Assembly: GCF_003143855.1 (NCBI RefSeq)
Contig: NZ_QFRK01000040.1
Location: forward strand, 1-64,000
From: Streptomyces sp. NWU339
Lineage (GTDB): Bacteria > Actinomycetota > Actinomycetes > Streptomycetales > Streptomycetaceae
DNA: 64,000 nt
Direction of reading: 5' to 3'
Shown one piece after another: positions 8,543 through 18,180 of this stretch. Numbering within the stretch: the first letter of the stretch is position 1; every line of letters begins with the position of its first letter. The notes beneath the pieces were generated by a model, which saw nothing but the letters and a program-made list of their open reading frames with translations, was not told the DNA's origin and searched no databases. Position numbers and translations under genes: made by a program.

Positions 8543-8698
8543 ATGGGTTGCAACTGCGGGAAGAACAAGGCGCAGTACGAGGTCGTCGACAGCAGCGGGC
8601 GCCGCGTCTTCGGCCCGACGGCCTACAAGACGACCGCGCAGGCCGTCGCCGACCGCGAAGCGGGCCGCAAGGTCCGCCCGATAGAGAAGGGCAACTGA
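8543..8698 (+). CDS. Tiny Cys-motif protein (MGCNCG)
   Basis: A 51-residue basic protein beginning MGCNCGKNKAQYEVVDSSG, preceded by AGAAGGG. After the N-terminal C-x-C it has a short strand, then a KTTAQAVADREAGRK helix. Its stop overlaps the next start (TGATG), and that neighbour begins with the related MGCGCG, so the two are a translationally coupled pair. Position between the head-protease fusion and the capsid gene suggests a head accessory or decoration function; the molecular role is unknown. Confidence 0.65.
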   Translation: MGCNCGKNKAQYEVVDSSGRRVFGPTAYKTTAQAVADREAGRKVRPIEKGN

Positions 8699-8958
8699 TG
8701 GGCTGCGGCTGCGGCAGCAAGACCCGGGCACGCAGCAGCAACAGCCGCTCCCCGCGCACCCTGCACCAGGTCGTCCTCGATGGCGGGAAAGGTCGTGTCG
8801 CGTTCCAGTCGACGGACAAGGAACAGGCGCGGTCCGTTGCACGCTCGTACCCCGGCAGCATCGTCCGGGAGGACGGCGCCACCACCACGGCGGCGAGCAC
8901 CACCACCGGTACCGACACGGCGAGCAGCGACAGCACCGCATCCGACGTCTCGGCGTAG
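8698..8958 (+). CDS. Second tiny Cys-motif protein (MGCGCG), Thr/Ser-rich tail
   Basis: An 86-residue protein starting MGCGCGSKTRARSSNSR, so it shares the N-terminal C-x-C of the preceding gene. The central segment (HQVVLDGGKGRVAFQSTDKEQ, quoted to 20 or fewer elsewhere) resembles the strand-helix layout of its neighbour, pointing to a duplication. Residues 59-86 are a low-complexity Thr/Ser/Ala/Asp tail. It is translationally coupled to the gene before it and followed by a terminator and the capsid promoter. Function is unknown; a capsid-associated role is inferred from position. Confidence 0.6.
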   Translation: MGCGCGSKTRARSSNSRSPRTLHQVVLDGGKGRVAFQSTDKEQARSVARSYPGSIVREDGATTTAASTTTGTDTASSDSTASDVSA

Positions 8959-8963
8959 ACGCC

Positions 8964-8999
8964 GCACGGGCGGCAGGGCCTCTCACCTGCCGTCCGTGC
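8964..8999. terminator. Terminator-like hairpin before the capsid gene
   Basis: Arms 8964-8976 and 8987-8999 pair over 13 bp with one G-T, with a 10-base loop. It separates the head-assembly operon from the capsid leader element. Confidence 0.7.
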
Positions 9000-9002
9000 A
9001 GC

Positions 9003-9066
9003 TAAGATTCCTTTCCGACTGCTGGTTATGGGCCGAGTCTCCTTGAACACTCAGGAGACAGCAGTC
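9003..9066 (+). promoter_or_regulatory. Late leader element 1 (capsid gene)
   Basis: TAAGAT (9003-9008) resembles a -10 box; 13 bases later comes the conserved core CTGGTTATGGGCCGAGTC (9022-9039). Downstream, GTCTCCT pairs with AGGAGAC, which contains the capsid ribosome site. One of six copies in the window. Confidence 0.7.
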
Positions 9067-10719
9067 ATGGCCGAGCCCATCGAGCTCCCCGACGACGTCA
9101 CCGCCCTCGACGACGAGCAGCTTGCCGAGACCCTCGACGGTGCGCGTGCCGAGTTCGCCGCGCTGTCCGCGCAGGAGACCGTCACCGACGACAGCCTGAC
9201 GCGCATGCGGTCGCTCGCAACCGCGGTCGAGGACATCCGTACCGAGCAGGCGGCGCGGGTCCAGGCCGCGCAGCAGGCCGCCGCCGAGATCGAGTCGCTC
9301 GCCGCGCAGATCCGCGGTGACGAGCCCGGCAACACCCCCGCCGAACCGGCGGAGGAGGTGCCGGCCGAGCCGACCGCAGCAGCCGACCCCGAGCCCGAGC
9401 CCGCCCCGGTGGAGCCGGAGCGCACCGCATCCGCCGTTGTTGCCCGGCCGGCGCTGAACCTGGGTGCCGTGCGCCGCGCGCAGCCGCGCGTGCTGCCCGA
9501 GCCGCCCGCGCCGACCACCCACATCACGGCGGCCGTCGACGTCCCCGGATACACGCCGGGTGCCGACCTGAACTTCGACGACGTCGTGCGAGGTATCAAC
9601 TCCCGGGCGACCGCCCTCAAAACGGCTGGTGGCGGCGTCGGTCAGGTCATCTCCTACCGGCACCCGTACGGCAAGGAACTCATCGTCACCGACTCCTCGA
9701 GCGCCCCGGAGGGGACGACGGTCGCGATGGCCGCCTCGTCGCAGTCGCGGCTCCAGGGCGGCGACCTCGTCGCCTCGGGTGGCTGGTGCGCCCCGTCCGA
9801 GACGCTCTACGACATCACGGGCGTCTCGTGTCCCGACCTGCTGTGGGACGCGCCCGAGATCCAGCTCTCGCGCGGTGGCCTGCGCTACTACAAGCCGCTG
9901 TCGCTGGACGTCGCGTCGATGACGTGGATCCACACCGAGGCCGACGACATCGCCGGCAACGAAAAGCCGTGCTTCAAGATCCCGTGCCCGGACCCGGTCG
10001 AGGTGCGCTGCGACGCCATCGGCGTGTGTCTCGAAGCGGGAATTCTGACGCAGCGTCATTTCCCGGAGTTGATCTCCTGGTACCTCCAGAACGCCATGGT
10101 GGCGCACGAGATCCGCATCCGTCAGCACCTGTTCACGCAGGCCCTCGCCACCGCGACGCCGGTCACCATGCCGCAAACCATGGGCGCGCTGTCCGCCGTC
10201 TTCGCGGCCGTCGCACTCCAGGCCGCCGACATGATCGAACGGCACTCCCTGTGCGAGACCACCGCCCTCGAGGTCGTCTTCCCCTGGTGGTCGAAGAACC
10301 TGTTCCTCGCCGACCTCGCGCGCCGGAACGGCTGCTGCCCCTCCGAGGTGTCCACTCGCGACGTTCAGGACCTCTTCACGCCGCTCGGCGTGCGGATCCA
10401 GTGGGCGCGGGGCCTGTCCCCGGCCGTCCCGACCGACATCGGAGCGCCGGACCCGGCGACCGACTGGCCCACCGAAGTCAACTTCTTGATCTACCCGGCG
10501 GGCAGCATCGTCATCGGCCGTGGCGAAGAGGTCAACCTCGGCGTCATCCACGACAGCACGAAGTTCGTCACCAACGACTACACGGCGATCTTCGCCGAGG
10601 AATGCATCGCTCTGGTCGACCGCTCCGTGGACACCCGCGTCGTCACCGTCCCGGTCTGCCCGACCGGCGAGACCGGCGCGCAGACGCTCATCGCCTGCGG
10701 CGCCGGCGACATTTCCTGA
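9067..10719 (+). CDS. Major capsid protein with fused N-terminal scaffold-like region
   Basis: A 550-residue protein placed directly after the protease fusion and behind its own terminator and leader. Residues 1-85 are acidic and helical with coiled-coil character (QLAETLDGARAEFAALSAQ), residues 86-121 are a Pro/Glu/Ala linker, and the rest is a mixed alpha/beta domain, the layout of HK97-fold capsid proteins with an attached scaffold or delta domain. The body is unusually rich in cysteine (CFKIPCP, VRCDAIGVC, NGCCPSEV), so disulfide or metal cross-linking of the shell is possible. ATG 9067 follows AGGAG; an upstream in-frame start at 9028 would translate the leader and is rejected. The assignment rests mainly on position and architecture. 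Confidence 0.75.
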   Translation: MAEPIELPDDVTALDDEQLAETLDGARAEFAALSAQETVTDDSLTRMRSLATAVEDIRTEQAARVQAAQQAAAEIESLAAQIRGDEPGNTPAEPAEEVPAEPTAAADPEPEPAPVEPERTASAVVARPALNLGAVRRAQPRVLPEPPAPTTHITAAVDVPGYTPGADLNFDDVVRGINSRATALKTAGGGVGQVISYRHPYGKELIVTDSSSAPEGTTVAMAASSQSRLQGGDLVASGGWCAPSETLYDITGVSCPDLLWDAPEIQLSRGGLRYYKPLSLDVASMTWIHTEADDIAGNEKPCFKIPCPDPVEVRCDAIGVCLEAGILTQRHFPELISWYLQNAMVAHEIRIRQHLFTQALATATPVTMPQTMGALSAVFAAVALQAADMIERHSLCETTALEVVFPWWSKNLFLADLARRNGCCPSEVSTRDVQDLFTPLGVRIQWARGLSPAVPTDIGAPDPATDWPTEVNFLIYPAGSIVIGRGEEVNLGVIHDSTKFVTNDYTAIFAEECIALVDRSVDTRVVTVPVCPTGETGAQTLIACGAGDIS

Positions 10720-10743
10720 CCGCCTCCGGGCCCGGAGACGCGT

Positions 10744-10778
10744 GTGCCGGGCCGGTGAACCTGACACCGGCCCGGCAC
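10744..10778. terminator. Strong hairpin after the capsid gene
   Basis: A 14-bp perfect stem (10744-10757 with 10765-10778), 7-base loop. It probably attenuates transcription after the highly expressed capsid gene. Confidence 0.75.
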
Positions 10779-10807
10779 CGCTCCTGACTACGACTGGAGG
10801 TCGCGCG

Positions 10808-11650
10808 ATGCCGCCAGGGCTGCGCAGCAACGTAGAGGCGATCCGGGGAACGCTACTCCCTCACGGCATCCTCGGCTCGACCTGTACGGACGTCATCGAC
10901 GTCACTGAAGACCGCATACACGAACTCAACGGCGTGGACTGGCTCGCGCTCGGCTGCTGCCCGGCGCGGGACTGGGCCGACCCGTGCGAGGACGACAGCC
11001 CCGGCGAGCCGCCGGAGAAGGAGTTCTGCCGGCCCCAGGCGGAGCATGCGCGGCCGATCACCGTCTATGCGGGCGCGGAGTGCTCCGCGCTCGGCTTCAC
11101 CTACGAGGAAGCCCGCGAGCAGGCTCTCGCATCGCTCGCGCTCGGCGAACAGCACGCCGTCGAGGCAGGGTTCATGCGGACCCGGCTCAGCATGGACGCC
11201 GAGGACCTCACCCCGCCCGAAGGGCCGCTGTCGCTCGCGCAGGGTGTCGCCGCGCTCGAGGGCTGTCTCGCCGAGTCGTACGGCGGCGTCGGTGTGCTGC
11301 ACGTCCCCGCCGGTGCGGCGGCACTCCTCGGCTGCTGCAACGTGCTGCGCGAAGACCCGGTCACGGGCGCGCTGCGCACCCTCGCCGGGAACTGCGCCGT
11401 CATCGGCGCCGGTTACTCGTACCTGAACCTTGGCCCGGGCGGGCAGCCCGCCGAGCCGGGCACGGCCTGGCTGTACATCACCGGGCCGCTCGTCATCCGG
11501 CGCGGCCCGATCGACGTCGTCCCCGACCGGTCCCGTGCCGCCGCGTCGGTCAACCCCCGGAACAACGACAGGCGCGTTCTGGCCGAGCGGACGTACGTCG
11601 TCGGCACCACCTGTCAGGCATGCGCGGTGAAGGTGAGGGTTTGCGAGTGA
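10808..11650 (+). CDS. Cys-rich structural or connector protein
   Basis: A 280-residue protein starting at ATG 10808 after TGGAGG. It contains many cysteines (LGCCPARDWADPC, EFCRP, LLGCCNVL, TTCQACAVKVRVC) and a middle part resembling capsid-associated or encapsulin-like surface proteins only in general mixed alpha/beta character. It is followed with a 4-base overlap (GTGA) by a small head-to-tail-like gene. By order it should be a head completion, decoration or connector protein. No family is recognised with confidence. Confidence 0.6.
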   Translation: MPPGLRSNVEAIRGTLLPHGILGSTCTDVIDVTEDRIHELNGVDWLALGCCPARDWADPCEDDSPGEPPEKEFCRPQAEHARPITVYAGAECSALGFTYEEAREQALASLALGEQHAVEAGFMRTRLSMDAEDLTPPEGPLSLAQGVAALEGCLAESYGGVGVLHVPAGAAALLGCCNVLREDPVTGALRTLAGNCAVIGAGYSYLNLGPGGQPAEPGTAWLYITGPLVIRRGPIDVVPDRSRAAASVNPRNNDRRVLAERTYVVGTTCQACAVKVRVCE

Positions 11651-12171
11651 ACGAGATGATCCACGTCCGGCCGGCCGTCGAGCGGCGCCGCGACTTCGCA
11701 CGCTGGGCCACCGGGCACACACCGAAGCTGCGCACCGTCAGCCCGGACACGTTCGCCGTGCCGCCCCGGCTGTTCACCGACGCGCCCGAGAACCTCCTGA
11801 TCGGCGCGATCGTCGACGGGCACCGGTACCGCTCGCCCCTCGAGGACGAAGCGAACAACGCCCCGCCGCCCGGCGCTGTGCACCTGACCGGTCCTGTGCT
11901 CGTCGGGGAGACCGGCCCGGAGACGGTCGTCCCGCTCGTCGCCGAACGCACCGCCGTGCCCGGCGACGTGCTGCCGCCCGCCCCGGAGTCCGCATACGGC
12001 CCGGACAGTGTCCCCCTACCCGAGCCCGAGCCCGAGCTGGCTGGCACGGCGGGCGACGTCGCGCCTTCGGAGGGGGAGGGCGCGCCGTTCGCCTGCGACG
12101 GATGCCCGCGCACGTTCACCACCGCACGCGGCCGGGACACCCACCGCCGCCAGGCCCACGCGGAGGACTGA
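11647..12171 (+). CDS. Head-to-tail connector-like protein with C-terminal C2H2 zinc finger
   Basis: A 174-residue protein beginning at GTG 11647, overlapping the preceding stop by 4 bases; ATG 11656 is an alternative. Residues about 35-75 contain an RLFTDAPENLLIGAIVDGH segment seen in head-to-tail proteins of actinophages, followed by a Pro/Glu-rich linker. The last 25 residues have the spacing C-x2-C-x12-H-x4-H (CDGCPRTF ... DTHRRQAH), a textbook C2H2 zinc finger, which is rare in phage structural proteins. The connector assignment is from position and weak similarity; the zinc-finger pattern is directly visible. Confidence 0.6.
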   Translation: MNEMIHVRPAVERRRDFARWATGHTPKLRTVSPDTFAVPPRLFTDAPENLLIGAIVDGHRYRSPLEDEANNAPPPGAVHLTGPVLVGETGPETVVPLVAERTAVPGDVLPPAPESAYGPDSVPLPEPEPELAGTAGDVAPSEGEGAPFACDGCPRTFTTARGRDTHRRQAHAED

Positions 12172-12174
12172 CGG

Positions 12175-15100
12175 ATGCCCGTAGAGCCGATTCCGTGCGC
12201 GCCGGGCGAGGGCGGCGGCGGTGAGCCTGCGCCGTCGTGCTGCGCCCCGTCCATCGCATCGGCACCACTGTGCCTGTCCGATGGGACGACGATCCTCGCC
12301 GTCGTCCAGTCCGGCTGCGTCGAGTGCGGGCAGACGGCCGAGGACCCGACGGTCATCGGCTGGCTCGACACCACAGGCATGTTCACTGCGGGCGCGCTCC
12401 CGCCGGACGCCGGACCGTGTGACACCGGCTGCGTCGACACCGTGTGCCGCACCCTGTGCGACGACACCGACGGCGACGGCCAGGCGGACGCCACCTACAG
12501 CGAGTTGTGGTGCATCCGCGCGAACGGCGTCGCCGAACTCGTCCTCACCTACCAGGACGACCCGTCACAGGAGTACGTGCCAGCCTCTCCGGTCGACTGC
12601 GAGTACGGCTGCCCGGAGACGGAAACCGTTCAGCTCTGCGACGACTCCGGCCCTTTCCTGCGCCGGTACACCTTCCTCGCCGGGACCGCGACGTTCGAGG
12701 ACGTCGCCCTCGACGGGCAGACCCCGCACATCGTCACCGGCACCGTGCGCACCTGCTCGGGACAGACGCCGTGCGAGCAGCAGACCACCCCGGCCGCGAC
12801 GCTCGGCCTGTGCCTCGCGGACGGCACACCCATCGCCGTCATCGTCACCCGGGACTGCGACGGCACAGTCACCCGCGACGGCTGGCTCAACCTCACAAGC
12901 GGTACGTACAGCGTGGGCGAGCCGCCGGCCGGGACGATCGCGTGCGGTGACTCCCGCAGCATCCAGGTTTCCGGCACGTTCTGCGACATCGACCCCGACA
13001 GCGGGGACGTCCTCGGCCTGGTCCTCGTCGAGTACAGCTACGCGGCGGACGGTGCGATCGACTCCGTGCGCCTGGTCGACGCCGTCACCGGCGACACCTA
13101 CACCCCGCAGGGCGAGGTGACGACCTGCCCGGCCGGGGTAGAGCAGCCCGAGCGCGACCTGCTCCAGCTGTGCGACACCGCCGACGACGGGACCGTAACC
13201 CCGATCCTGCGGGACTTCGCCCGGGACGAGAACGGCGCGATCACCGGCCACACGGACTACCTCCTTGACGGCACCCCGTACACGCCGACGGGGACAGTCG
13301 GGGTGTGCCCTGCAGAGTCGGCGTGCTGGGACTGCACCACGCAGATTCTGTGTGACACCGACGCCATGCCTCCGGCCACCATCGCCGGGACGGCCGCGTC
13401 CGGGACGCTGCCCAACGGTGTCGCCTGGACCGCGACGGGCCCTTCGCCGCTCCCGCCGAACCAGCAGGGCGACGGCGCGGCCTGGTGGGGTACGGGCCTC
13501 TTCCCCAACCCGAGCATCCCCGTCACCACGTTCACGTTCGACCAGCCCGTCACGGCCGAGTTCAGCGTCATGATGGTCCACTCGACCGGTACCGGGCCCG
13601 GGGAGAACACGGCCCAGCTCCCGGTCGGGGCGCAGCCGCTCAGCCTCCCGCCCGGCTACACCTATGACCGGTCCACCGGCATCCTGAGCGTGGACGCCAC
13701 CCTCACGGACTGCACCACTCTCGACGCCCCCACCCGCGAGACCAGCGCCCGTTTCCGCGTCACCGGAGTGTCGTCCTTCGCGCTCCAGTACCTGGGCACG
13801 AGGACGGTCCTCGCCGACTGCCGGAGGATCGGCACCTGGCTGTTCGGTGCCGTTGACGCCTCCCTCGGTGGGGAGTTCGCGCGCACGGTGTGCCGGGACT
13901 GCTCCGGCGAGGTCACGGCCGTGGCGGACACGCTTCTCGACGGCCGTACCGCGTACACGCCGGTGGGCACGGTCGGTGTCTGCCAGCCCCCGGCGCCTCC
14001 AGAGCCCGAGCCGTGTCGGAACACCAGCACGGTCCTGCTGTGCGACCTTCCCACCGGCGGCAGTCCGGAGACAGCAGTCACGGACACCAGTCCCGTCCCG
14101 TACACGACGCTGCCCGGCGTCGAGCCTCTCGCCGGCGGGGCGGCTGCTCTGTGGTCCGGCGGCCCGCTCACCATCCCCGCGGACACGAGCGGCGCACTGG
14201 ACGGCTCCCCTCAGCGGGCCCGCTCGTTCGCCGCCACCATCCAGGCGCCGCGCCCCGGCTGCGACACGGGGACGGCGACGGTCACGGCCACGATGACGGC
14301 GGAGCGCACCGGCCCCGACGCCGCCTGCCTGGGCAGCGGCTACGTCTGGCTGCTCTCCGACGGCGCGCGGGTTGCGGCCACGGCGACGACGGCAAGCGCC
14401 CCGGTCGGGAACGTCGACGTCCTCACCGTCACCGCTCAAGTCCCCGCGGCTGACCTCGCGGCGGGGAACGTCGTGCTGACCGGCGCGCTAGAGACGTACC
14501 AGGCCGGGGCGAGCGGCTGCCCGAGCGGCAGTGGAACGGGCGGGGCACGCATCGGCGGATGGAACCTGAGCGGCTTCGAGGCCACCGTCACTTACGACCA
14601 GACCGGATGCGAGACGCAGATCCTCCGTACGGTCACTGTCGACTGCGAGACCGGTGCGGTCATCGCCACGGCGGACACCACGCTCGATGGGCAGCCGTAC
14701 ACCGTCACCGGGGAGGTCGGCCAGTGCACGGCGACCGGCGGCGGGGAGTGCTGTCCTCCGGAGGCCCGCGTGGACGTGGAAACCGGGCTGCTGTGCCTGG
14801 TCGACGCGAGCGGGGACGTGATCGGCCGCGTGCTGGTCGAGCGGGTCTACGACGATCAGAGCGGCGAGCGCATCGCGCAGCGGTACGTCGACCCGGTCAC
14901 CGGCGACCCGGTCGAGGTACAGGCCGGGGTGAGCGTCGCCGTGTGCCCGCCCGAGCCGTGCCGGGACACGTACACCACGCAGGTCTGTGACCTCCCCGTC
15001 GGCGACCCGGCTGGCATCCCGTCGGCGACGAACGTGAGCGCCACGGCGTACCCGTGGGACGGCGATCAGATCCGCTGCGTCAACCAGCACCCGGGTGGCG

Positions 15101-18100
15101 GCCAAGCCCTGTGGGACGGCGGCACGGTCACCATCCCCGCTCGTGCCAGCGGTGCCGGCTCCTGCACCCCGAACCAGTGGTTGACGGGCGTGGCGGCCCG
15201 TCTCCAGGCCGAGCGGCCGTCCTGTGACTCGGGCACCGTCACGATCACCGTCGCGGTCGCAGCGCGCAACAACGGGCCCTCGGCGACCGCCGTGAACTAC
15301 GCCGGAAGCATCCGCCTCCACCGCACGGACACCGGGGCACGCCTCGCCAACAGCGGCACCGACACCCTCCGCAGCATGCCGGCGGGCACGGTCCGCACCA
15401 TGACCACGACGGCCGTGGGCGTCCCGGCCGCGCTCCTGGCCGCCGGACAGATCGTCGTTGCCCTCGACGTCGAGGCATGGGATCAGACCGGCAACACCGG
15501 TTCGGCCTGGCTGCTCAGCAACTTCACGGCCTCCTACGAGTTCCAGCAGGACGGCTGCGAGACCCAGTTCATTCGGAAAATCGTCACGGACTGCGAGACC
15601 GGCGAGACGATCAGCGTCACGGACACCACCCTCGGCGGCGACCCGTACACCGTCACGGGGGAGGTCGGCGAGTGCACGACGCTCGGCGGCGGCGAGGGCG
15701 GCGGATGCTGCCCGGACACGGAGGCCGTGACCCTCTGCAACACCGGCGTGGACGGAGTGGTGACGCCGTTCCTGCGGCATCTCACCTACCCGGAAGGCTC
15801 CGGTACGCCGACGGTCCGTGACACGCTCCTCGACGGCACGGAGTACGTTCCGGACGGCGAGGTCGGCGTCTGCCAGTCCGAGCAGTCAGAGCCGACACCG
15901 GACGTTGAGGTCGTCCAGCTCTGCGACCTGGTCGACGGCGCCGATCCGATGCCGTTCCTGCGGCACCTGGTCTACCTGCCCGGAGCGACCACCCCCACGG
16001 TCGTGGACACCAGCCTGGACGGTGTCACCCCGTACACCCCGGCCGGGACGGTCGGCGTGTGCGAGTCGGCCCCGGAGGCGGAGGAGCCGTGCCGGGACAC
16101 CACGTCCACGCTCCTGTGTGACACCTCGACAGAGGTGACGTGGAGGCAGGTCGGTGTGGCCCCGGACCCGGCCTCGCCGGCTGGACAGGGGTTCATCTAC
16201 AGCCTGTCCCCGACCGATGACTCGAGCACGGTCGGCACGATCCGTGTCACCGTGGACCGGCCCCAAGGGGGAGTTGGCTGTATCCCGCCGTACTGGGGCA
16301 GCGGGGCCGTGTTCACGTACGAGCTGGACGACGTCGCTCGCGGCATGGACACCCTTCGGGTCAACCTGGGGGACTTCGACACCAACGAGACCGTCACGAT
16401 GCTGGACGGCTCGCCCAACAGGCTCGGCGGGAACGCGTACGCCGCAGGGAGCGGCGTGATCCGCTCCAGCACGGACAACCAGACCGGCTACATGTTCTTT
16501 GACCGCCCGCCAGCCGGTCTGTCCTACCGCTTCACCGGGGCCTGTATCGCGTTGTCCTTCGACGCCGTCTCGACCCGAACCGTGCAGTTCATGAGGCGGC
16601 AGGTCGTGGACTGCGAGACGGGCCAGGTCGTGTCCACGACGGACACGACCTTGGACGGGCAGCCTTACGCGCCCACCGGCTTTGTCGGCCAGTGCGAGCC
16701 CGTCACCGAGTGCTGCCCGGCGGTGAACACCGACGTCCTTACCCTGTGCGACACCGCCGACGACGGCACCGTGACGACGTTCCTGCGGCATCTCACCTAC
16801 ACCGAGGACGCCGCTGCGCCTGAGGTCCGGGACACCGGCCTGGACGGGGTCACGCCGTACACCCCGGCCGGTGAGGTCGGCGTGTGCCAGCTAACCACCG
16901 AGCCGGAACCGGAGCCGTGCCGCAACTCCAGCACGGTGCTGTTGTGCGACCTGGACACTGCCCTGGACCCGGGTGACACCACCTTCGAGGACCACGCCCA
17001 AGAGCTGAACTCCTGGCCCGGGTGGGCGCGTCTGCCCGGCGGTGGCGGCTCTCTCTGGTCGGGCGGATCCGTAGAGTTCCCGGCCGAGTCGAACGGGAAC
17101 GCCGGTAACGGTTCTGAGACGCACCGGTGGGTTGCGGCACGGATCACGTCGCCTGCGCCGGCGTGCGATGACGGTACTGGCACCGCCCGCGTCACCGTCC
17201 GTCTCGACGCCCGGGTGGACGGCCCGGCCAACGCGTGCGGTGCGTTCGGTAGCGCGAGGCTGCTCGCGGGGGACGGGACCGCCTACGTCACGACCGGGCA
17301 GGGGCTTGGCAAGTCGTCGGAGCCGGCGTTCACCGTCGGCACCACCATCCCCGTCACGGTGACCGCCACGGTGCCGTCGTCTGAGCTGGCAGCAGGCGAC
17401 GTGTACGTGTGGCTGAACCTGCGGACCTACCGCCAATCGCAGGCCGGGTTCAGCCATTGCTTCGCGGGGTCCGAGGGGCCGATCAAGTGGACGGTCAGCG
17501 GCTTCAGCGTCGGCATTGAGCAGCAGTTCGGCGACGACTGCGCCACCCAGTTCCTTCGGAACATCACGGTGGACTGTGAGACGGGGGAGGTAGTCGCCAC
17601 TACCGACACCACGCTGGACGGTGCGCCGTACACGGTGACCGGGAAGGTCGGCCAGTGCGCGGCGGCCGGCGGCGAGTGCTGCCCGCCCCCGGCTCCGGTG
17701 GACTGCCCGGCCCACACCGTCATCGAGGCGTGCCGGTGCGACGACACCGACGGCGATGGCGTCGCTGACGTCGACTATGTCGAGCTGCTGGGTGTGGACT
17801 GCGACGGCCAGCTGACCAGCCTCGGCACGTACACCCCGGACCTGGCCGAGCCGTACAGCCCCGTCTCGCCCGTTGCCTGCAACACGGGCGGCGAGCGGGA
17901 CGCCGAGCCGGCGTTCGGAGTCCAGGCGCGCCGCGTCGAGCTTGCGGCCGGTGAGACGTGGGACGCCTCCGCCTGGCCGACACTTCAGTCGGTCACCGCA
18001 GTCACTCACGGCGGTACGGGCACGGTCACGACTACTGACGGCGCGAGCACGCTGTACACGGGCGAGGCGGCCACCTGGAGCGTCGGCCGCGACACCGACG

Positions 18101-18180
18101 CCGCCCTGACTGGGCCGCTCACCATCACCGCGGACACCGGCACCGTCACCCTCTCGTACACGATCGGAGTCACCCTGTGA
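12175..18180 (+). CDS. Giant repeat-module virion surface protein (2001 aa)
   Basis: A 2001-residue Cys-rich protein built from at least ten copies of a module of about 35-50 residues that ends L-D-G-x-x-Y-T-P-T-G-x-V-G-x-C, for example the segments ending LDGTPYTPTGTVGVC and LDGQPYTVTGEVGQC. A second, larger beta-sandwich-like module of about 200 residues recurs (openings CRNTSTVLLCDL, CRDTYTTQVCDL, CRDTTSTLLCDT, CRNSSTVLLCDL). DTDGDGQAD near residue 100 and DTDGDGVAD near 1860 look like calcium-binding Asp loops. The start is ATG 12175 directly after the upstream stop. It is probably a virion fibre or decoration protein that recognises the cell surface; its place between head and major tail genes is unusual. 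Two following genes share the module. Confidence 0.7.
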   Translation: MPVEPIPCAPGEGGGGEPAPSCCAPSIASAPLCLSDGTTILAVVQSGCVECGQTAEDPTVIGWLDTTGMFTAGALPPDAGPCDTGCVDTVCRTLCDDTDGDGQADATYSELWCIRANGVAELVLTYQDDPSQEYVPASPVDCEYGCPETETVQLCDDSGPFLRRYTFLAGTATFEDVALDGQTPHIVTGTVRTCSGQTPCEQQTTPAATLGLCLADGTPIAVIVTRDCDGTVTRDGWLNLTSGTYSVGEPPAGTIACGDSRSIQVSGTFCDIDPDSGDVLGLVLVEYSYAADGAIDSVRLVDAVTGDTYTPQGEVTTCPAGVEQPERDLLQLCDTADDGTVTPILRDFARDENGAITGHTDYLLDGTPYTPTGTVGVCPAESACWDCTTQILCDTDAMPPATIAGTAASGTLPNGVAWTATGPSPLPPNQQGDGAAWWGTGLFPNPSIPVTTFTFDQPVTAEFSVMMVHSTGTGPGENTAQLPVGAQPLSLPPGYTYDRSTGILSVDATLTDCTTLDAPTRETSARFRVTGVSSFALQYLGTRTVLADCRRIGTWLFGAVDASLGGEFARTVCRDCSGEVTAVADTLLDGRTAYTPVGTVGVCQPPAPPEPEPCRNTSTVLLCDLPTGGSPETAVTDTSPVPYTTLPGVEPLAGGAAALWSGGPLTIPADTSGALDGSPQRARSFAATIQAPRPGCDTGTATVTATMTAERTGPDAACLGSGYVWLLSDGARVAATATTASAPVGNVDVLTVTAQVPAADLAAGNVVLTGALETYQAGASGCPSGSGTGGARIGGWNLSGFEATVTYDQTGCETQILRTVTVDCETGAVIATADTTLDGQPYTVTGEVGQCTATGGGECCPPEARVDVETGLLCLVDASGDVIGRVLVERVYDDQSGERIAQRYVDPVTGDPVEVQAGVSVAVCPPEPCRDTYTTQVCDLPVGDPAGIPSATNVSATAYPWDGDQIRCVNQHPGGGQALWDGGTVTIPARASGAGSCTPNQWLTGVAARLQAERPSCDSGTVTITVAVAARNNGPSATAVNYAGSIRLHRTDTGARLANSGTDTLRSMPAGTVRTMTTTAVGVPAALLAAGQIVVALDVEAWDQTGNTGSAWLLSNFTASYEFQQDGCETQFIRKIVTDCETGETISVTDTTLGGDPYTVTGEVGECTTLGGGEGGGCCPDTEAVTLCNTGVDGVVTPFLRHLTYPEGSGTPTVRDTLLDGTEYVPDGEVGVCQSEQSEPTPDVEVVQLCDLVDGADPMPFLRHLVYLPGATTPTVVDTSLDGVTPYTPAGTVGVCESAPEAEEPCRDTTSTLLCDTSTEVTWRQVGVAPDPASPAGQGFIYSLSPTDDSSTVGTIRVTVDRPQGGVGCIPPYWGSGAVFTYELDDVARGMDTLRVNLGDFDTNETVTMLDGSPNRLGGNAYAAGSGVIRSSTDNQTGYMFFDRPPAGLSYRFTGACIALSFDAVSTRTVQFMRRQVVDCETGQVVSTTDTTLDGQPYAPTGFVGQCEPVTECCPAVNTDVLTLCDTADDGTVTTFLRHLTYTEDAAAPEVRDTGLDGVTPYTPAGEVGVCQLTTEPEPEPCRNSSTVLLCDLDTALDPGDTTFEDHAQELNSWPGWARLPGGGGSLWSGGSVEFPAESNGNAGNGSETHRWVAARITSPAPACDDGTGTARVTVRLDARVDGPANACGAFGSARLLAGDGTAYVTTGQGLGKSSEPAFTVGTTIPVTVTATVPSSELAAGDVYVWLNLRTYRQSQAGFSHCFAGSEGPIKWTVSGFSVGIEQQFGDDCATQFLRNITVDCETGEVVATTDTTLDGAPYTVTGKVGQCAAAGGECCPPPAPVDCPAHTVIEACRCDDTDGDGVADVDYVELLGVDCDGQLTSLGTYTPDLAEPYSPVSPVACNTGGERDAEPAFGVQARRVELAAGETWDASAWPTLQSVTAVTHGGTGTVTTTDGASTLYTGEAATWSVGRDTDAALTGPLTITADTGTVTLSYTIGVTL

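Noticed and set aside
12565..14439. 624-codon minus-strand frame opposite the repeat protein
   Set aside because: Repeats reflect the antisense of coding repeats; composition is biased and there is no start context.
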